Source: Promicromonospora sp. AC04 (GTDB lineage: Bacteria; Actinomycetota; Actinomycetes; Actinomycetales; Cellulomonadaceae). From it: a DNA stretch of 64,000 bases. Each line of letters opens with the position of its first letter. The first letter of the stretch is position 1. A program made the translations under genes and the position numbers. The stretch is from assembly GCF_003058225.1 (NCBI RefSeq), contig NZ_QBUG01000003.1, forward strand, positions 496,001-560,000, in the 5' to 3' direction. The notes beneath the pieces were generated by a model. That model saw nothing but the letters and a program-made list of their open reading frames with translations, had not been told where the DNA came from and did no database searches. This document shows, one piece after another, positions 14,141 through 22,663 of the stretch.

Positions 14141-14749
14141 ATGTTTCGTAAGCCCTGTCCCGCCGCGTTGGGCACCGCCGTAGCCCTGATGCTGACGCTG
14201 GGCCTGTCGGCCTGCCAGGCGGACGAGTCAGCGCCTGCCGTTTCCGATTCGACGGCAGCTTCTTCGTCGGCATCGCCCTCGCCGAGCGAACTCTCTCCTG
14301 AGGACGAGGCGATTAAGCAGGCCAAGCCTCTCGTTCAGTCCTTCTTCCAGATGAAGGATGAGTCAATGCAGGCCCCGGCAAATTTCAAATATCAGTGGTT
14401 CGGGAAGGTCGCGATCGGCTCGGCAGAGAACTACCTGAAGAAGTGGCACGGCGAGTCGGGGGAGCAGGGCTTGCACCAGGTTGGCGCGACAGAACTCGTT
14501 TCGGTCGAAGTCAATGAGGTAGACCTGACTTTCAAGCCGAAGGTGACGCCGCCAGAAATTCCGTTCGTCGAATTCACGGTCTGCTACGACGTAGCTGATC
14601 TCGATGTGGTGGACAAGGACGGCAAGTCCGTCGTCTCGGCAGACCGTAAGGATCGAGGCGTTGCTCAGCTCGGTGTGGCCAACTACGAGTACCCGGATGG
14701 CCCGTGGCTGGTGGACATCATTGAGTTCCCCGAGGGGGAGACGTGTTGA
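14141..14749 (+). CDS. Lipoprotein of unknown function in the T7SS effector module
   Basis: 202 residues from ATG (MFRKPCPAALGTAVALML) with an AGGAGA ribosome site upstream. Signal peptide ending in lipobox LSAC, then a Ser/Ala/Pro-rich linker (SSSASPSPSELSPEDE). The globular part (about 60-200) looks like an NTF2/DUF4878-type fold, with an AKPLVQSFFQMKDESM helix and several beta strands ending in WLVDIIEF; that fold guess rests on pattern only. It is the second lipoprotein behind the effector, followed with a 7-base overlap by the PKD-like protein, so all may be expressed as one unit. It may be a second immunity protein or an envelope accessory factor. Confidence 0.68.
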   Translation: MFRKPCPAALGTAVALMLTLGLSACQADESAPAVSDSTAASSSASPSPSELSPEDEAIKQAKPLVQSFFQMKDESMQAPANFKYQWFGKVAIGSAENYLKKWHGESGEQGLHQVGATELVSVEVNEVDLTFKPKVTPPEIPFVEFTVCYDVADLDVVDKDGKSVVSADRKDRGVAQLGVANYEYPDGPWLVDIIEFPEGETC

Positions 14750-15648
14750 GACGCGTCCTGCTCGTTCTCGCGCTCTGCGGGCCTCTGCTGGTTGCCGCAT
14801 CGCCCGCGGTCGCCGACGAGATCTGTGATGAGGTCACTGGAATCTGCGAGGGCGAGGCCGAGGACACCGTCGGCGGCGGTACCCCTGACAATGGTGACGA
14901 GGCTCCGGTCGACAACCCCGGCGGCGGAGACGCGACGTGCACAGACCGCGGCGACAGGATCCCGTGCCGGACGGTTGCGGGCGTCTGGGATGGGGGTTGC
15001 TACGTGAAGGCAGTGGTACCGCCGCCGCGGATGATCGACCCCGTGTGGGAGGGCCACACGGACGGGTTGATCGTGACGTGCACGCCGCCCATGTGCTTGG
15101 AGCAGCCGGATCAAGCCTGGGTGCCGGGCGAATGCGCGGTCAACCGTTGGATTGCGTCCTTGCCTAACCCCGGTGGCCCGGACCCGGCGCAGCTGGCGCT
15201 GCGTGCCGTATCAAGGATGGACCTAAACCCGATCGATATCGGCATCGTGCCTGAGGAGGGTCCCGACCGGGTCGGGATTGTGGGTATGCCGCAGTGGATG
15301 TGGGTGAACGAGCCCGCGGAGAACACGTTCGGTCCGATCACGCGGAAGGCGACCGCGGGGTCAGTGACGGTGACGGCGACGGCGAAGGTCGACAAAGTCG
15401 TGTGGGACATGGGTGACGGCACGTCGGTCACCTGCGTGGGTACGGGGACTCCGTACGAGGACCGCTACGACACCATGGATTCTCCGGACTGCGGGCACCG
15501 GTACTCCAAGCAGGGCAAGTACGAGGTGACTGCGACGTCGTACTGGACCGTGGAGTGGGAGGGCATGGGGCAGTCGGGGACGATCCCGCTGGACTTCACC
15601 AGGACGGCGAACATCGTCATGGGCGAGGCCCAGGTCATCACCCAGTGA
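14743..15648 (+). CDS. Secreted cysteine-containing PKD-like protein
   Basis: 301 residues with a GTG start (VLRRVLLVLALCGPLLVAAS) overlapping the previous gene by 7 bases; GAGGGGGAG lies just upstream. A classic signal peptide ends at about AVADE. A Gly/Asp-rich low-complexity stretch (30-65) precedes a cysteine-containing domain (CRTVAGVWDGGCYVK), and residues about 200-290 form a PKD-like beta-sandwich (VVWDMGDGTSVTC and a later GHRYSKQGKYEVTATSYW). Similar secreted proteins follow T7SS effector genes in other actinobacteria but have no defined role. It closes the plus-strand module, followed by a hairpin terminator. Confidence 0.72.
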   Translation: MLRRVLLVLALCGPLLVAASPAVADEICDEVTGICEGEAEDTVGGGTPDNGDEAPVDNPGGGDATCTDRGDRIPCRTVAGVWDGGCYVKAVVPPPRMIDPVWEGHTDGLIVTCTPPMCLEQPDQAWVPGECAVNRWIASLPNPGGPDPAQLALRAVSRMDLNPIDIGIVPEEGPDRVGIVGMPQWMWVNEPAENTFGPITRKATAGSVTVTATAKVDKVVWDMGDGTSVTCVGTGTPYEDRYDTMDSPDCGHRYSKQGKYEVTATSYWTVEWEGMGQSGTIPLDFTRTANIVMGEAQVITQ

Positions 15649-15664
15649 CCGTCGGGGTTTTAGT

Positions 15665-15708
15665 GCTGTGAGGTGGGAGGACGCCACAGCGGCCTTCCAC
15701 CTCACAGC
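15665..15708. terminator. Bidirectional hairpin terminator between convergent genes
   Basis: A 16-bp stem (GCTGTGAGGTGGGAGG with CCTTCCACCTCACAGC, one G-U pair) around a 12-base loop lies 17 bases after the PKD-like gene and 28 bases before the stop of the convergent lipoprotein gene. There is no clear U-tract on either side, so its strength is uncertain. Confidence 0.7.
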
Positions 15709-15735
15709 GCGTCATGGTGCGCCCATCCGTGAAAA

Positions 15736-17271
15736 TTACTCTGACTGGGGCACGGTGTAGTGAGCCATGTGGTTGACGCCGCTCACGACGACGCTGGAGT
15801 CGTCGTCCGTGTCATTCATCTTGAGCGCACCGACCGAGACGTTCGCGGTCTTGGTCTCGGTGCCGGTCTTGTCGCACGGGTACCACTCGTCACCGCTGTC
15901 GTACGTGGTCGTCCCCCCGCCGCTGAGGGCCTTTGCAGGGTCAGGTGCACTGAAGCGCTCGCGTTGTCGCTTGCAGAGGAACGTCCCTTCACCCACTGGT
16001 GCGGACTTGCCGGTGGCAAGGTCTACTGCGAGCGTCTCCGTCTCAGTGAGGATCATCGACGGATCGTCACCAGTGGCGAGCTCCCCGATGTCGGCTGACT
16101 CGGTGTCCACCTTGCCCAAGGGGATCGACCAGAGTTCGTCGCCGGTCACCGGGTCGATGCCAAGCATGTCCGCCGCGGGAGCCTCGGTGTACTCGAAGCT
16201 CTTGGCCCCTACCTCTCGGGTCAGCTCTCCCGCGGTCCAGCGGCACGCGACGAGTACGCGGTCGACGATGTCCAGGCCCCTGTAGGGGCAGACTCCGCCC
16301 TGATCCAGGGACCAAACGGTGTCTCCAGTGGCACGGTCGAGCGCGACGATCTTGACGTCCTTGACGTGCCGTACCTGCTTTGTTTTCACGGTGCCGTCCG
16401 CCCAGGCGGCCTTGTACGGCCAGCCCAGACCGATCGCGTACTCCGTGTCCTCGTCGTCCGCCCATCCCCAGCCGGCGTCCGATGAGTAGTCGGGTCCGAA
16501 GACCTCGGTGTACGGACGCTGCCAGACGACCTTCCTGTCCTCGACGTAGCCGAGCTGTTCTCGACCCTTTCCCTGCTTCTCTGGGTCGGTCGTAGAGATG
16601 ACATATTCGCCGAGGCGCCGACTCTTGTTCATCAGAACCGCATAATCGTGGTCTTTCGCAATGTCGGCGTCCCCGATCATCGTGACCTTCTTCGTCCCGA
16701 GCTCGAAACGAAGGTGCTCCGGAATGATTGATTCGCTCAACGAGTAGTAGCTGCTACCGGTGAAGCAGACCGCCGCACCGTCCAGGCAAGCGGAGGGCTG
16801 GCTGTCGGCGACAACCTCCGGTTTGGTGATCGGCACCCGTTTTCCGGTTGCCAAGTCCGCGACCACGAACGTGCTCCAGCGTGCGTCGGGTGTCGGTACG
16901 AGATACGTGACGTAGGACCTGTTGGCATGACTGAACACGGCCGCACCGCCTGGTCCTCCAGAGTCTGCGCTTGTCGCTGCCGTGTTACGCCACAGCTCCC
17001 TGCCGGTCTCCTCGTCCCAGACTGCGATTGCCAGGTCCTTCTTGTCGTCGAGCAGATACGACGCAACCATTCCGTCTTCGACGGCCGGTGACCCAATGAC
17101 CTGCTCGTCGACCACCCAGTCCGGCTCAACCGTCGCCGTGAAATCGAAGTCGTCCAGGAGACCCGCAGGCTTCTCGTCCGACGCGTCTCCTGTGGCATCC
17201 GGCGATCCAGTACAACCTGCTGTCAACAAGACACCAACCAAAGCCACCACTGCCACCACGCTTCTTTTCAT
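15736..17271 (-). CDS. PQQ-like beta-propeller lipoprotein
   Basis: 511 residues from ATG at 17271 ([20 protein letters not shown]), chosen because it directly precedes a signal peptide with lipobox LTAGC; the open frame extends 12 codons further without a signal. The mature protein shows repeated quinoprotein-type blades: AVWDEETGRELWRN, VADLATGKRVPI, VALDRATGDTVWSL, GIDPVTGDELWSIP, AVDLATGKSAP. These WD/PQQ-like repeats usually mediate binding; no catalytic residues are apparent. It converges on the T7SS module and has its own promoter region, so it may be independent of it. Confidence 0.82.
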   Translation of the reverse strand: MKRSVVAVVALVGVLLTAGCTGSPDATGDASDEKPAGLLDDFDFTATVEPDWVVDEQVIGSPAVEDGMVASYLLDDKKDLAIAVWDEETGRELWRNTAATSADSGGPGGAAVFSHANRSYVTYLVPTPDARWSTFVVADLATGKRVPITKPEVVADSQPSACLDGAAVCFTGSSYYSLSESIIPEHLRFELGTKKVTMIGDADIAKDHDYAVLMNKSRRLGEYVISTTDPEKQGKGREQLGYVEDRKVVWQRPYTEVFGPDYSSDAGWGWADDEDTEYAIGLGWPYKAAWADGTVKTKQVRHVKDVKIVALDRATGDTVWSLDQGGVCPYRGLDIVDRVLVACRWTAGELTREVGAKSFEYTEAPAADMLGIDPVTGDELWSIPLGKVDTESADIGELATGDDPSMILTETETLAVDLATGKSAPVGEGTFLCKRQRERFSAPDPAKALSGGGTTTYDSGDEWYPCDKTGTETKTANVSVGALKMNDTDDDSSVVVSGVNHMAHYTVPQSE

Positions 17272-17715
17272 GGTGTGACGGTATCTACCGGGCACCACGT
17301 TCACCACGAAAGGTTCGCTGAGCGCCAGAGACTCTCAGCGATCCGAGGGGCAGCACCTCCGCCTCTCCGGATCACCGTAGGTCTTGCACCCGTCGACGGC
17401 GTGCGGGTGCACCACGAGTACCGGGTCCGGCTGCGGCTGACCTCCGCTCACTACGCAGTTGCTGCCAAGGCAGGCAGCGTCCTGGCAGCAAGTGCATGGT
17501 GAACTGAGGTCTGCTTGCGCGACCTCTGTGCGTCGCGTCTTGCGAGCCCTGACCCACTCTGCAAGCTCGGCGCTGCATGCGCGGAGGATAAGGACCTCGA
17601 CCCCGAATTTCCACGAAAACACGCCAGTGTAGATTTTCGCCCTCAACACGTACCGTTACCTCTGGAATGTCGGGCGTGTCCCAGGGCGCGCGACTCCGGT
17701 TCAAGGGGGCAGGGC
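17272..17715. other. Gene-poor intergenic region between divergent genes
   Basis: No convincing gene is seen in these 444 bases. It must hold the promoters for the lipoprotein (minus) and for the protein starting at 17716 (plus). A TAGATT box near 17630, with TTCCAC 15 bases upstream, is a possible plus promoter. A cysteine-rich minus-strand frame (17335-17649) was considered and rejected. Confidence 0.5.
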
Positions 17716-18453
17716 ATGGCGGCGGGGCGGATTCTCCGGCTTGATGCGGAGCAGTGGGCCACGGTCCAGGAGCAGGCGCGCGAGGGCGGCGGCGGGACCG
17801 CCGTCGGGACGGCGCTGGCTGAGCACCAGAAGGCGCCGGTGCGCGCCACCCTGGTCGCGACCTCCGGGGACCGCGGGTCAACCGCTCGGCTGACCCTGGT
17901 GGACGGCCGGGTGCTGCTGGTGCTCCAGGCGATCGCCGAGCGCGACGGCGAGACCGTCATCGCCCCAGGAGCGGAGCTGCGGTTCGTCCAGCCCGAGAAC
18001 CTGTGGGCGGCCCTGCAGGCCGCCCTGCCCCCGATCGCCGCGCTGCGCGCGCCCGCAAGCGCGGTCGGTGCCCCAGTGACAGACCCGGCTTCGGCCGCCG
18101 ACGCCGACGGCGACGGCGACGACACCGCCGCCACCGACAGCCCGACGTCGGCCGACCCGACGAAGCCAAGACCGAGCGCAGACCAAGCCTGGCCCGCCAC
18201 CGCCCTGGACCACGAGGAAGCGAACCTGCAGGTCATCGTCGAGGCCTGGCCCACCCCCGAGCGTCCGACGACGGTATGGGCGCGGCTCTGGTCCGTCGTC
18301 GACGGCAAGCTGCTCGACGTACGCCGCCGCGGCGGCGCGATCACCCCCACCCAGCGCCCGGCCGGATCGGTCGCGGCAGAGCTCCAGTGGGCCCTGGTCG
18401 GGGCGATTGACGCCGTACGCGAGGTTTCTACTGAACTTTCCTCCGAATCCTGA
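17716..18453 (+). CDS. Unknown soluble protein with internal two-fold repeat
   Basis: 245 residues from ATG at 17716 (MAAGRILRLDAEQWATVQEQ), which follows AAGGGGGCAGGG; the frame extends further upstream but with unrelated composition. Two similar halves can be aligned by eye: residues about 45-115 (ARLTLVDGRVLLVLQAIAE, then ENLWAALQAALPPIAAL) and about 175-240 (ARLWSVVDGKLLDVRRRGG, then AAELQWALVGAIDAV). An Ala/Asp/Thr-rich linker (about 125-165) separates them. The pseudo-two-fold, beta-strands-then-helix layout recalls EspG-type T7SS chaperones, but sequence support is weak. It lies alone between the T7SS and tad regions. Confidence 0.65.
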   Translation: MAAGRILRLDAEQWATVQEQAREGGGGTAVGTALAEHQKAPVRATLVATSGDRGSTARLTLVDGRVLLVLQAIAERDGETVIAPGAELRFVQPENLWAALQAALPPIAALRAPASAVGAPVTDPASAADADGDGDDTAATDSPTSADPTKPRPSADQAWPATALDHEEANLQVIVEAWPTPERPTTVWARLWSVVDGKLLDVRRRGGAITPTQRPAGSVAAELQWALVGAIDAVREVSTELSSES

Positions 18454-18536
18454 AAAGCCCCTATTACGATGCGGGGGCGGACGACGGCAAATTTCGCCCG
18501 TCCGAGGCCGCGCAGACCCAGGAGAGGCCTTCCAGC

Positions 18537-19232
18537 ATGACAACGACCACACCCGCACCTGACGCCGCCCGCGTCGAGCGCTCAGGACGTGCCGGTGGTG
18601 GAGCGGCCGGTCCTGATCAGATCGCGCCGCCGCCGAAGATGCGCCGCCGTCCCGCCATGGTCGCCCTGTCGGTGGCCCTGATCTGCGTGGGTGGCCTGGC
18701 CAGCGCGTGGGCGTGGCAGTCGACGTCGACCGCGCAGGAGGTGCTGACGGTCCGGGAGACCGTGTACCGCGGCGAGGTGATCGCGGAGGATGACCTCATG
18801 ATCGTGCGGATCGGCGTCGATCCGGCGATCCAGGCCGTCCGGGCTGCAGACATGTCGACGCTTGTGGGCAAGCGCGCGGTGCTGGACATCGCTGCGGGCG
18901 GCGTGGTCACCGCCGACCAGGTCGCGGACGACGACCTCGTGGTGCCGCCGGCCGGATTCTCGGTGGTCGGCCTGAGCCTGACACCGGCGACGCTGCCCAC
19001 GGAACAGCTCGTCAGGGGCGACAAGGTGCGCGTCGTGACGACGGGGGGCGAGAGTGGCGCCGCGGCGACCGCCCCCGCGGCGTACAGCGCGACCGTCGTC
19101 AGGCTGTCCAAGGACGAGATCACCGGCAACGCGCTGGTGAACGTGCAGGTGGCAACCGACGTCGCTCCCGGCGTGGCCAGGCGCGCAGCCGCCGGCCAGG
19201 TCGCGCTCGTCCTGGACAGCCAGGAGCAGTGA
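18537..19232 (+). CDS. cpaB: CpaB-like SAF-domain pilus assembly protein
   Basis: 231 residues from ATG (MTTTTPAPDAARVERSG), with CAGGAGAGG upstream. A positively charged tail (PPPKMRRRP) and one membrane anchor (MVALSVALICVGGLASAWAW, about 41-60) precede an SAF domain (about 68-135: VRETVYRGEVIAEDDLMIVR and KRAVLDIAAGGVVTADQV) and a second beta domain. RcpC/CpaB proteins are periplasmic pilus-assembly factors of the Tad system. It is first in the tad operon. The 83-base leader contains a GCCCC-loop-GGGGC hairpin and a CGGACG/CGTCCG inverted repeat that may attenuate transcription. Confidence 0.82.
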   Translation: MTTTTPAPDAARVERSGRAGGGAAGPDQIAPPPKMRRRPAMVALSVALICVGGLASAWAWQSTSTAQEVLTVRETVYRGEVIAEDDLMIVRIGVDPAIQAVRAADMSTLVGKRAVLDIAAGGVVTADQVADDDLVVPPAGFSVVGLSLTPATLPTEQLVRGDKVRVVTTGGESGAAATAPAAYSATVVRLSKDEITGNALVNVQVATDVAPGVARRAAAGQVALVLDSQEQ

Positions 19233-19233
19233 C

Positions 19234-20028
19234 ATGGCGCTGATCGTCCTGACCTCAGCCAGCGGCTCACCCGGCGTGACGACGACGGCGCTCGGCCTGG
19301 CCCTGACCTGGCCGCGCCCCGTCATCCTGGTCGACGCCGACCCAACGGGCGCGCGCGCCATCCCCGCCGGATACTTCGGCGGCGCCCAGCTGCCGAACGA
19401 CCACACGATCGTCGACCTCGCGGTCTCGCACCGGCAGGGCACCCTGGCCGAGGACCTGCCGCGGATGCTGATGCCGATCCCGGGCTCCCAGGTGCAGCTG
19501 CTCGGCGGGCCGCTGAACCACTACCAGGCGCGCGCCCTGGACAGCCTCTGGGAGCCGCTCGGGGGCGTCTTCAAGTCGCTGGAGCGCACAGGCCAGGACG
19601 TCATCGTCGACGCCGGGCGCCTGGGGCTGGAGGGCTACGCGATGAAGCTCGTGACGCAGGCCGACCTGGCGTTGCTGGTGACGCGGTCGAACCTCCCCGC
19701 CCTGGTCGCAGCCAGCTCGTGGGCGACGACGCTGCGGGAGTCGTTCACCCGCGCCGGCGCCCTCGACGGTCTCGGGGTACTCGTCGTCGGGCAGGGCAAG
19801 CCGTACGACAACCGTGAGGTCGCAAAGGTCCTGGACCGTCCGGTGATGGCGAGCGTGGCGTGGGACCCGGCATCGGCCGAGGTGTACTCGTTCGGCGCCA
19901 AGTCACCGCGCAAGTTCGAGTCGTCCGCCCTGACCAAGTCCTTGCGGGCCGCCGTGCAGAGCACCAGGGCGAGCGTGACCCGCTCGCGGGCCCAGCTGGG
20001 CGTCGCGGGCGAGCGGAGTCGGCTGTGA
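19234..20028 (+). CDS. cpaE: CpaE-like MinD-family protein of the tad locus
   Basis: 264 residues, starting 1 base after the cpaB stop (MALIVLTSASGSPGVTTTAL). A MinD/ParA fold: P-loop region ASGSPGVTTTALGLAL, in which the catalytic-type lysines are absent, then VILVDADPTG, VIVDAGRLG and LLVTRSNLPALV. CpaE/TadZ proteins localise the Tad machine at the membrane, and loss of the canonical P-loop lysine is a known feature of that family. Its stop overlaps the GTG of tadA by 4 bases, so it is translationally coupled to the ATPase. Confidence 0.82.
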   Translation: MALIVLTSASGSPGVTTTALGLALTWPRPVILVDADPTGARAIPAGYFGGAQLPNDHTIVDLAVSHRQGTLAEDLPRMLMPIPGSQVQLLGGPLNHYQARALDSLWEPLGGVFKSLERTGQDVIVDAGRLGLEGYAMKLVTQADLALLVTRSNLPALVAASSWATTLRESFTRAGALDGLGVLVVGQGKPYDNREVAKVLDRPVMASVAWDPASAEVYSFGAKSPRKFESSALTKSLRAAVQSTRASVTRSRAQLGVAGERSRL

Positions 20029-21791
20029 CGGACCAGCCCACCGACCCGTCGGCGCTGCCGATCTTCGGTGGGCAGAGCCGGCGTCAGGACCCGCCGGAGC
20101 CCGTCCGGGAGTCGCCCGTCGGTCAGCTTCAGCAGCAGCGGCCCGGCGCGCACGCCCTGGCGGGGCGGGTCGCGGCGCCCGGGCCACCGCCCCCTGCGGA
20201 CCCGGCACCGGGCCGGGCGCCGAGTCAGCACCCGGCACCCCCGGTGCTGGCGCAACCGCCGTCGGGCGCCATGAGCCCGTGGCCGGGCAAGGTCGCGACC
20301 ACCTACGTCGAGGTGAACGAGAGCAGCCAGTTCCCCGTCGCCCCCGAGACGCTGGATCCCGACGTCACCCGGATCCGCCGGCCCGAGCCGCCGGCCCGGG
20401 TCGTTCCCAAGGCTCCGGCGGCACCCCCGGCACCGGCCGTCAAGATCGACTGGCACCAGGTGGCGCTGTTCCGCGCGCAGGCGTCCGAGCGGCTCGTCGA
20501 GCGCCTCGGCGACGACAAGGGCAAGGACCTGGAGGCCGAGCGGGAGCTGGGCAAGGAGATCATCCAGACCCTGCTCGAGGACACCGTGGCCGACCGCCTG
20601 CACGACGGCGAGCAGGTGTGGAGCACCGACGAGCAGGACGCCCTCGCCAAGGCCATCTTCGACGCGTTGTTCGGTCTCGGTCGGCTGCAGTCGCTGGTCG
20701 ACGACGACTCGGTCGAGAACATCATCATCAGCGGCGCGGACAACGTGTGGGTCGAGAAGATCGACGGCGAGCTGGTCCGGCGGGACCCCATCGCGGACTC
20801 CGACAAGGAGCTGCTCGACGAGCTCGCGTTCATCGCGACGCGCTCGGAGACCAGCGCCCGCAGCTTCTCCACGTCCAGCCCGCGGCTGCACATGCGGCTC
20901 GACGGCGGGTCCCGGCTCGCGGCCGCGGCGTGGGTCACCGCCCGCCCGTCGGTGGTGATCCGGCGCCACCGGCTGCGCAAGGTCACGCTCGACGACCTGG
21001 TGGCCCGCAACATGCTGAGCGCTAGCCAGGCCTCGTTCCTGCGCGCGGCGATCCGCGCGCGGAAGTCGATAGTCGTGGCCGGCCCGCAGGGCGCGGGCAA
21101 GACCACGATGGTCCGGGCGCTGTGCGGTGAGATCCCGCGGTACGAGGCGATCGGCACGTTCGAGACGGAGTTCGAGCTGCACCTGCACGAGCTCACCGAC
21201 GTGCACGACATCGTGCACGCGTGGGAGGCCCGTCCGGGATCGGGCGAGATCGGGCCGGACGGACGCCAGGCCGGCGAGTTCGGCCTGGACGAGGCCCTGT
21301 ACGACTCGTTCCGGTTCAACCTGTCCCGCCAGATCGTGGGTGAGGTCCGCGGCAAAGAGGTCTGGGCCATGATCAAGGCCATGGAGTCGGGCGCGGGCTC
21401 GATCTCCACCACGCACGCCGCCGACGGCGAGGCCGCGATCCGCAAGCTCGTCACGTGTGCCATGGAGGCGGGCTCGCACGTGACCCGCGAGCTGGCGACG
21501 TCGAAGCTGGCCGAGACGGTCGACCTGATCGTGCAGATCGACCTGGAGACCAGGCCGGAGGACGCCGAGCAGACCCGGTGGCGCCGGTCCCGGTGGGTCT
21601 CGGAGATCGTGCACGTGGCGCCCGGCGAGGCCGTCAAGGGTTATGCCACCACGCACGTGTACAAGCCGAGCCGCCAGGGCGGCCCGGCAGTGCCCGGCAC
21701 CATGCCGGACGAGCTGCGCGAGCTCGAGCGCTTCGGGTTCGACCTGACCTCCTACCTGGCCGACAACGGCCGCGAGGAGGGCCTGCGATGA
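20025..21791 (+). CDS. tadA: TadA/CpaF-type secretion ATPase
   Basis: 588 residues with a GTG start (VTDQPTDPSALPIFGG) in a GTGA overlap. The first 135 residues are Pro/Gln/Ala-rich and disordered; the conserved region starts near VKIDWHQVALFRAQ. Walker A GPQGAGKTT begins at residue 353, the downstream VGEVRGKEV corresponds to the Walker B region (about 440), and the His box SISTTHAADGEAAIRKL follows. It powers assembly of Flp pili together with TadB and TadC. The long disordered N-terminus is typical of actinobacterial versions. Its stop overlaps the tadB ATG. Confidence 0.92.
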   Translation: MTDQPTDPSALPIFGGQSRRQDPPEPVRESPVGQLQQQRPGAHALAGRVAAPGPPPPADPAPGRAPSQHPAPPVLAQPPSGAMSPWPGKVATTYVEVNESSQFPVAPETLDPDVTRIRRPEPPARVVPKAPAAPPAPAVKIDWHQVALFRAQASERLVERLGDDKGKDLEAERELGKEIIQTLLEDTVADRLHDGEQVWSTDEQDALAKAIFDALFGLGRLQSLVDDDSVENIIISGADNVWVEKIDGELVRRDPIADSDKELLDELAFIATRSETSARSFSTSSPRLHMRLDGGSRLAAAAWVTARPSVVIRRHRLRKVTLDDLVARNMLSASQASFLRAAIRARKSIVVAGPQGAGKTTMVRALCGEIPRYEAIGTFETEFELHLHELTDVHDIVHAWEARPGSGEIGPDGRQAGEFGLDEALYDSFRFNLSRQIVGEVRGKEVWAMIKAMESGAGSISTTHAADGEAAIRKLVTCAMEAGSHVTRELATSKLAETVDLIVQIDLETRPEDAEQTRWRRSRWVSEIVHVAPGEAVKGYATTHVYKPSRQGGPAVPGTMPDELRELERFGFDLTSYLADNGREEGLR

Positions 21792-22663
21792 CCGCGCTCT
21801 TCCCCGCCCTGGGCGGCGCCCTGGTCGTGGCCGGCCTGATCGGCCTGGTCGTCGGGCTGCGCAAGTCTCCGGTCGACGACGCGGCCCCGCCCCGGCGTCG
21901 TCGGAGCCGTGCGATGGCCCGCCTGATGCGGATGGACCGCCGCACCCAGCTCCTGGCCCTGGCCGGCCTGGTCGGGGGCGTAGCCGGATACCTGATCACC
22001 GACTGGCTGATCGCCCTGGTGATCGGGCCGATCGCGGGCATCGGCCTGCCCGTCCTGCTGGCCTCCGGCGACTCGGGGACCACCATCAAGAAGCTCGAGG
22101 CCCTGGAGGAGTGGGTCCGCAGCCTCGCGGGCGTGCTCACCGTCGGCGTCGGGCTGGAGGAGGCGCTGCGCATGACGTTGCGCTCCGTGCCCGACGCGAT
22201 CCGGCCCGAGGTGACCACCCTCGTGGCGCGCCTGCGCGCCCGCTGGGGCACCGAGGCCGCGTTGCGTGCGTTCGCTGACGACCTCGACGACGCGACCGGC
22301 GACGTCGTCTCCGCCAGCCTGATCCTCGGTGCCCGACGCCGCGGCGCAGGCCTCGCCTCGGTCCTGGAATCCACCGCACAGTCCGTGGCCGACGACGTCC
22401 GGGCCCGCCGCGAGATCGAGGCCGAGCGCGCCGGGCCCCGGTCGACGGCGCGCTGGGTCACGATCATCACCGCGTGCGTGCTGGGCGTGCTGGCCCTGAC
22501 CGGCGACTACATCCAGCCCTACAGCACCCCGCTCGGGCAGATCCTGATCACGCTCTTCCTGGCCGCCTACGTCGGGCTGCTGGTGCTGATGCGGAACATG
22601 TCGAAGGGCGTGCCGCTGCCGCGCTTCATGGGCGCGGACGCACGGGAAGGGGCCAGGTCATGA
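21788..22663 (+). CDS. tadB: TadB-like pilus platform membrane protein
   Basis: 291 residues from ATG in an ATGA overlap with tadA. N-terminal helix (VVAGLIGLVVGL), a basic loop (PPRRRRSRAMARLMRMDRR), a membrane pair (about 55-90), a GspF-type cytoplasmic helical domain (VRSLAGVLTVGVGLEEALRM, about 105-215) and two C-terminal membrane helices. GspF/TadB proteins form the inner-membrane platform on which TadA acts. The frame could extend upstream inside tadA, but the overlap start gives the standard length. Confidence 0.88.
   Translation: MTALFPALGGALVVAGLIGLVVGLRKSPVDDAAPPRRRRSRAMARLMRMDRRTQLLALAGLVGGVAGYLITDWLIALVIGPIAGIGLPVLLASGDSGTTIKKLEALEEWVRSLAGVLTVGVGLEEALRMTLRSVPDAIRPEVTTLVARLRARWGTEAALRAFADDLDDATGDVVSASLILGARRRGAGLASVLESTAQSVADDVRARREIEAERAGPRSTARWVTIITACVLGVLALTGDYIQPYSTPLGQILITLFLAAYVGLLVLMRNMSKGVPLPRFMGADAREGARS

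Noticed and set aside
17490-17510. AGCAAGTGCATGGT shared with 37177-37190
   Set aside because: A 14-base match is expected by chance in a window of this size.
17335-17649. Minus-strand cysteine-rich frame of 104 codons
   Set aside because: Clustered cysteines are intriguing, but there is no ribosome site at its GTG, no recognisable family, and it lies in the promoter-bearing gap.
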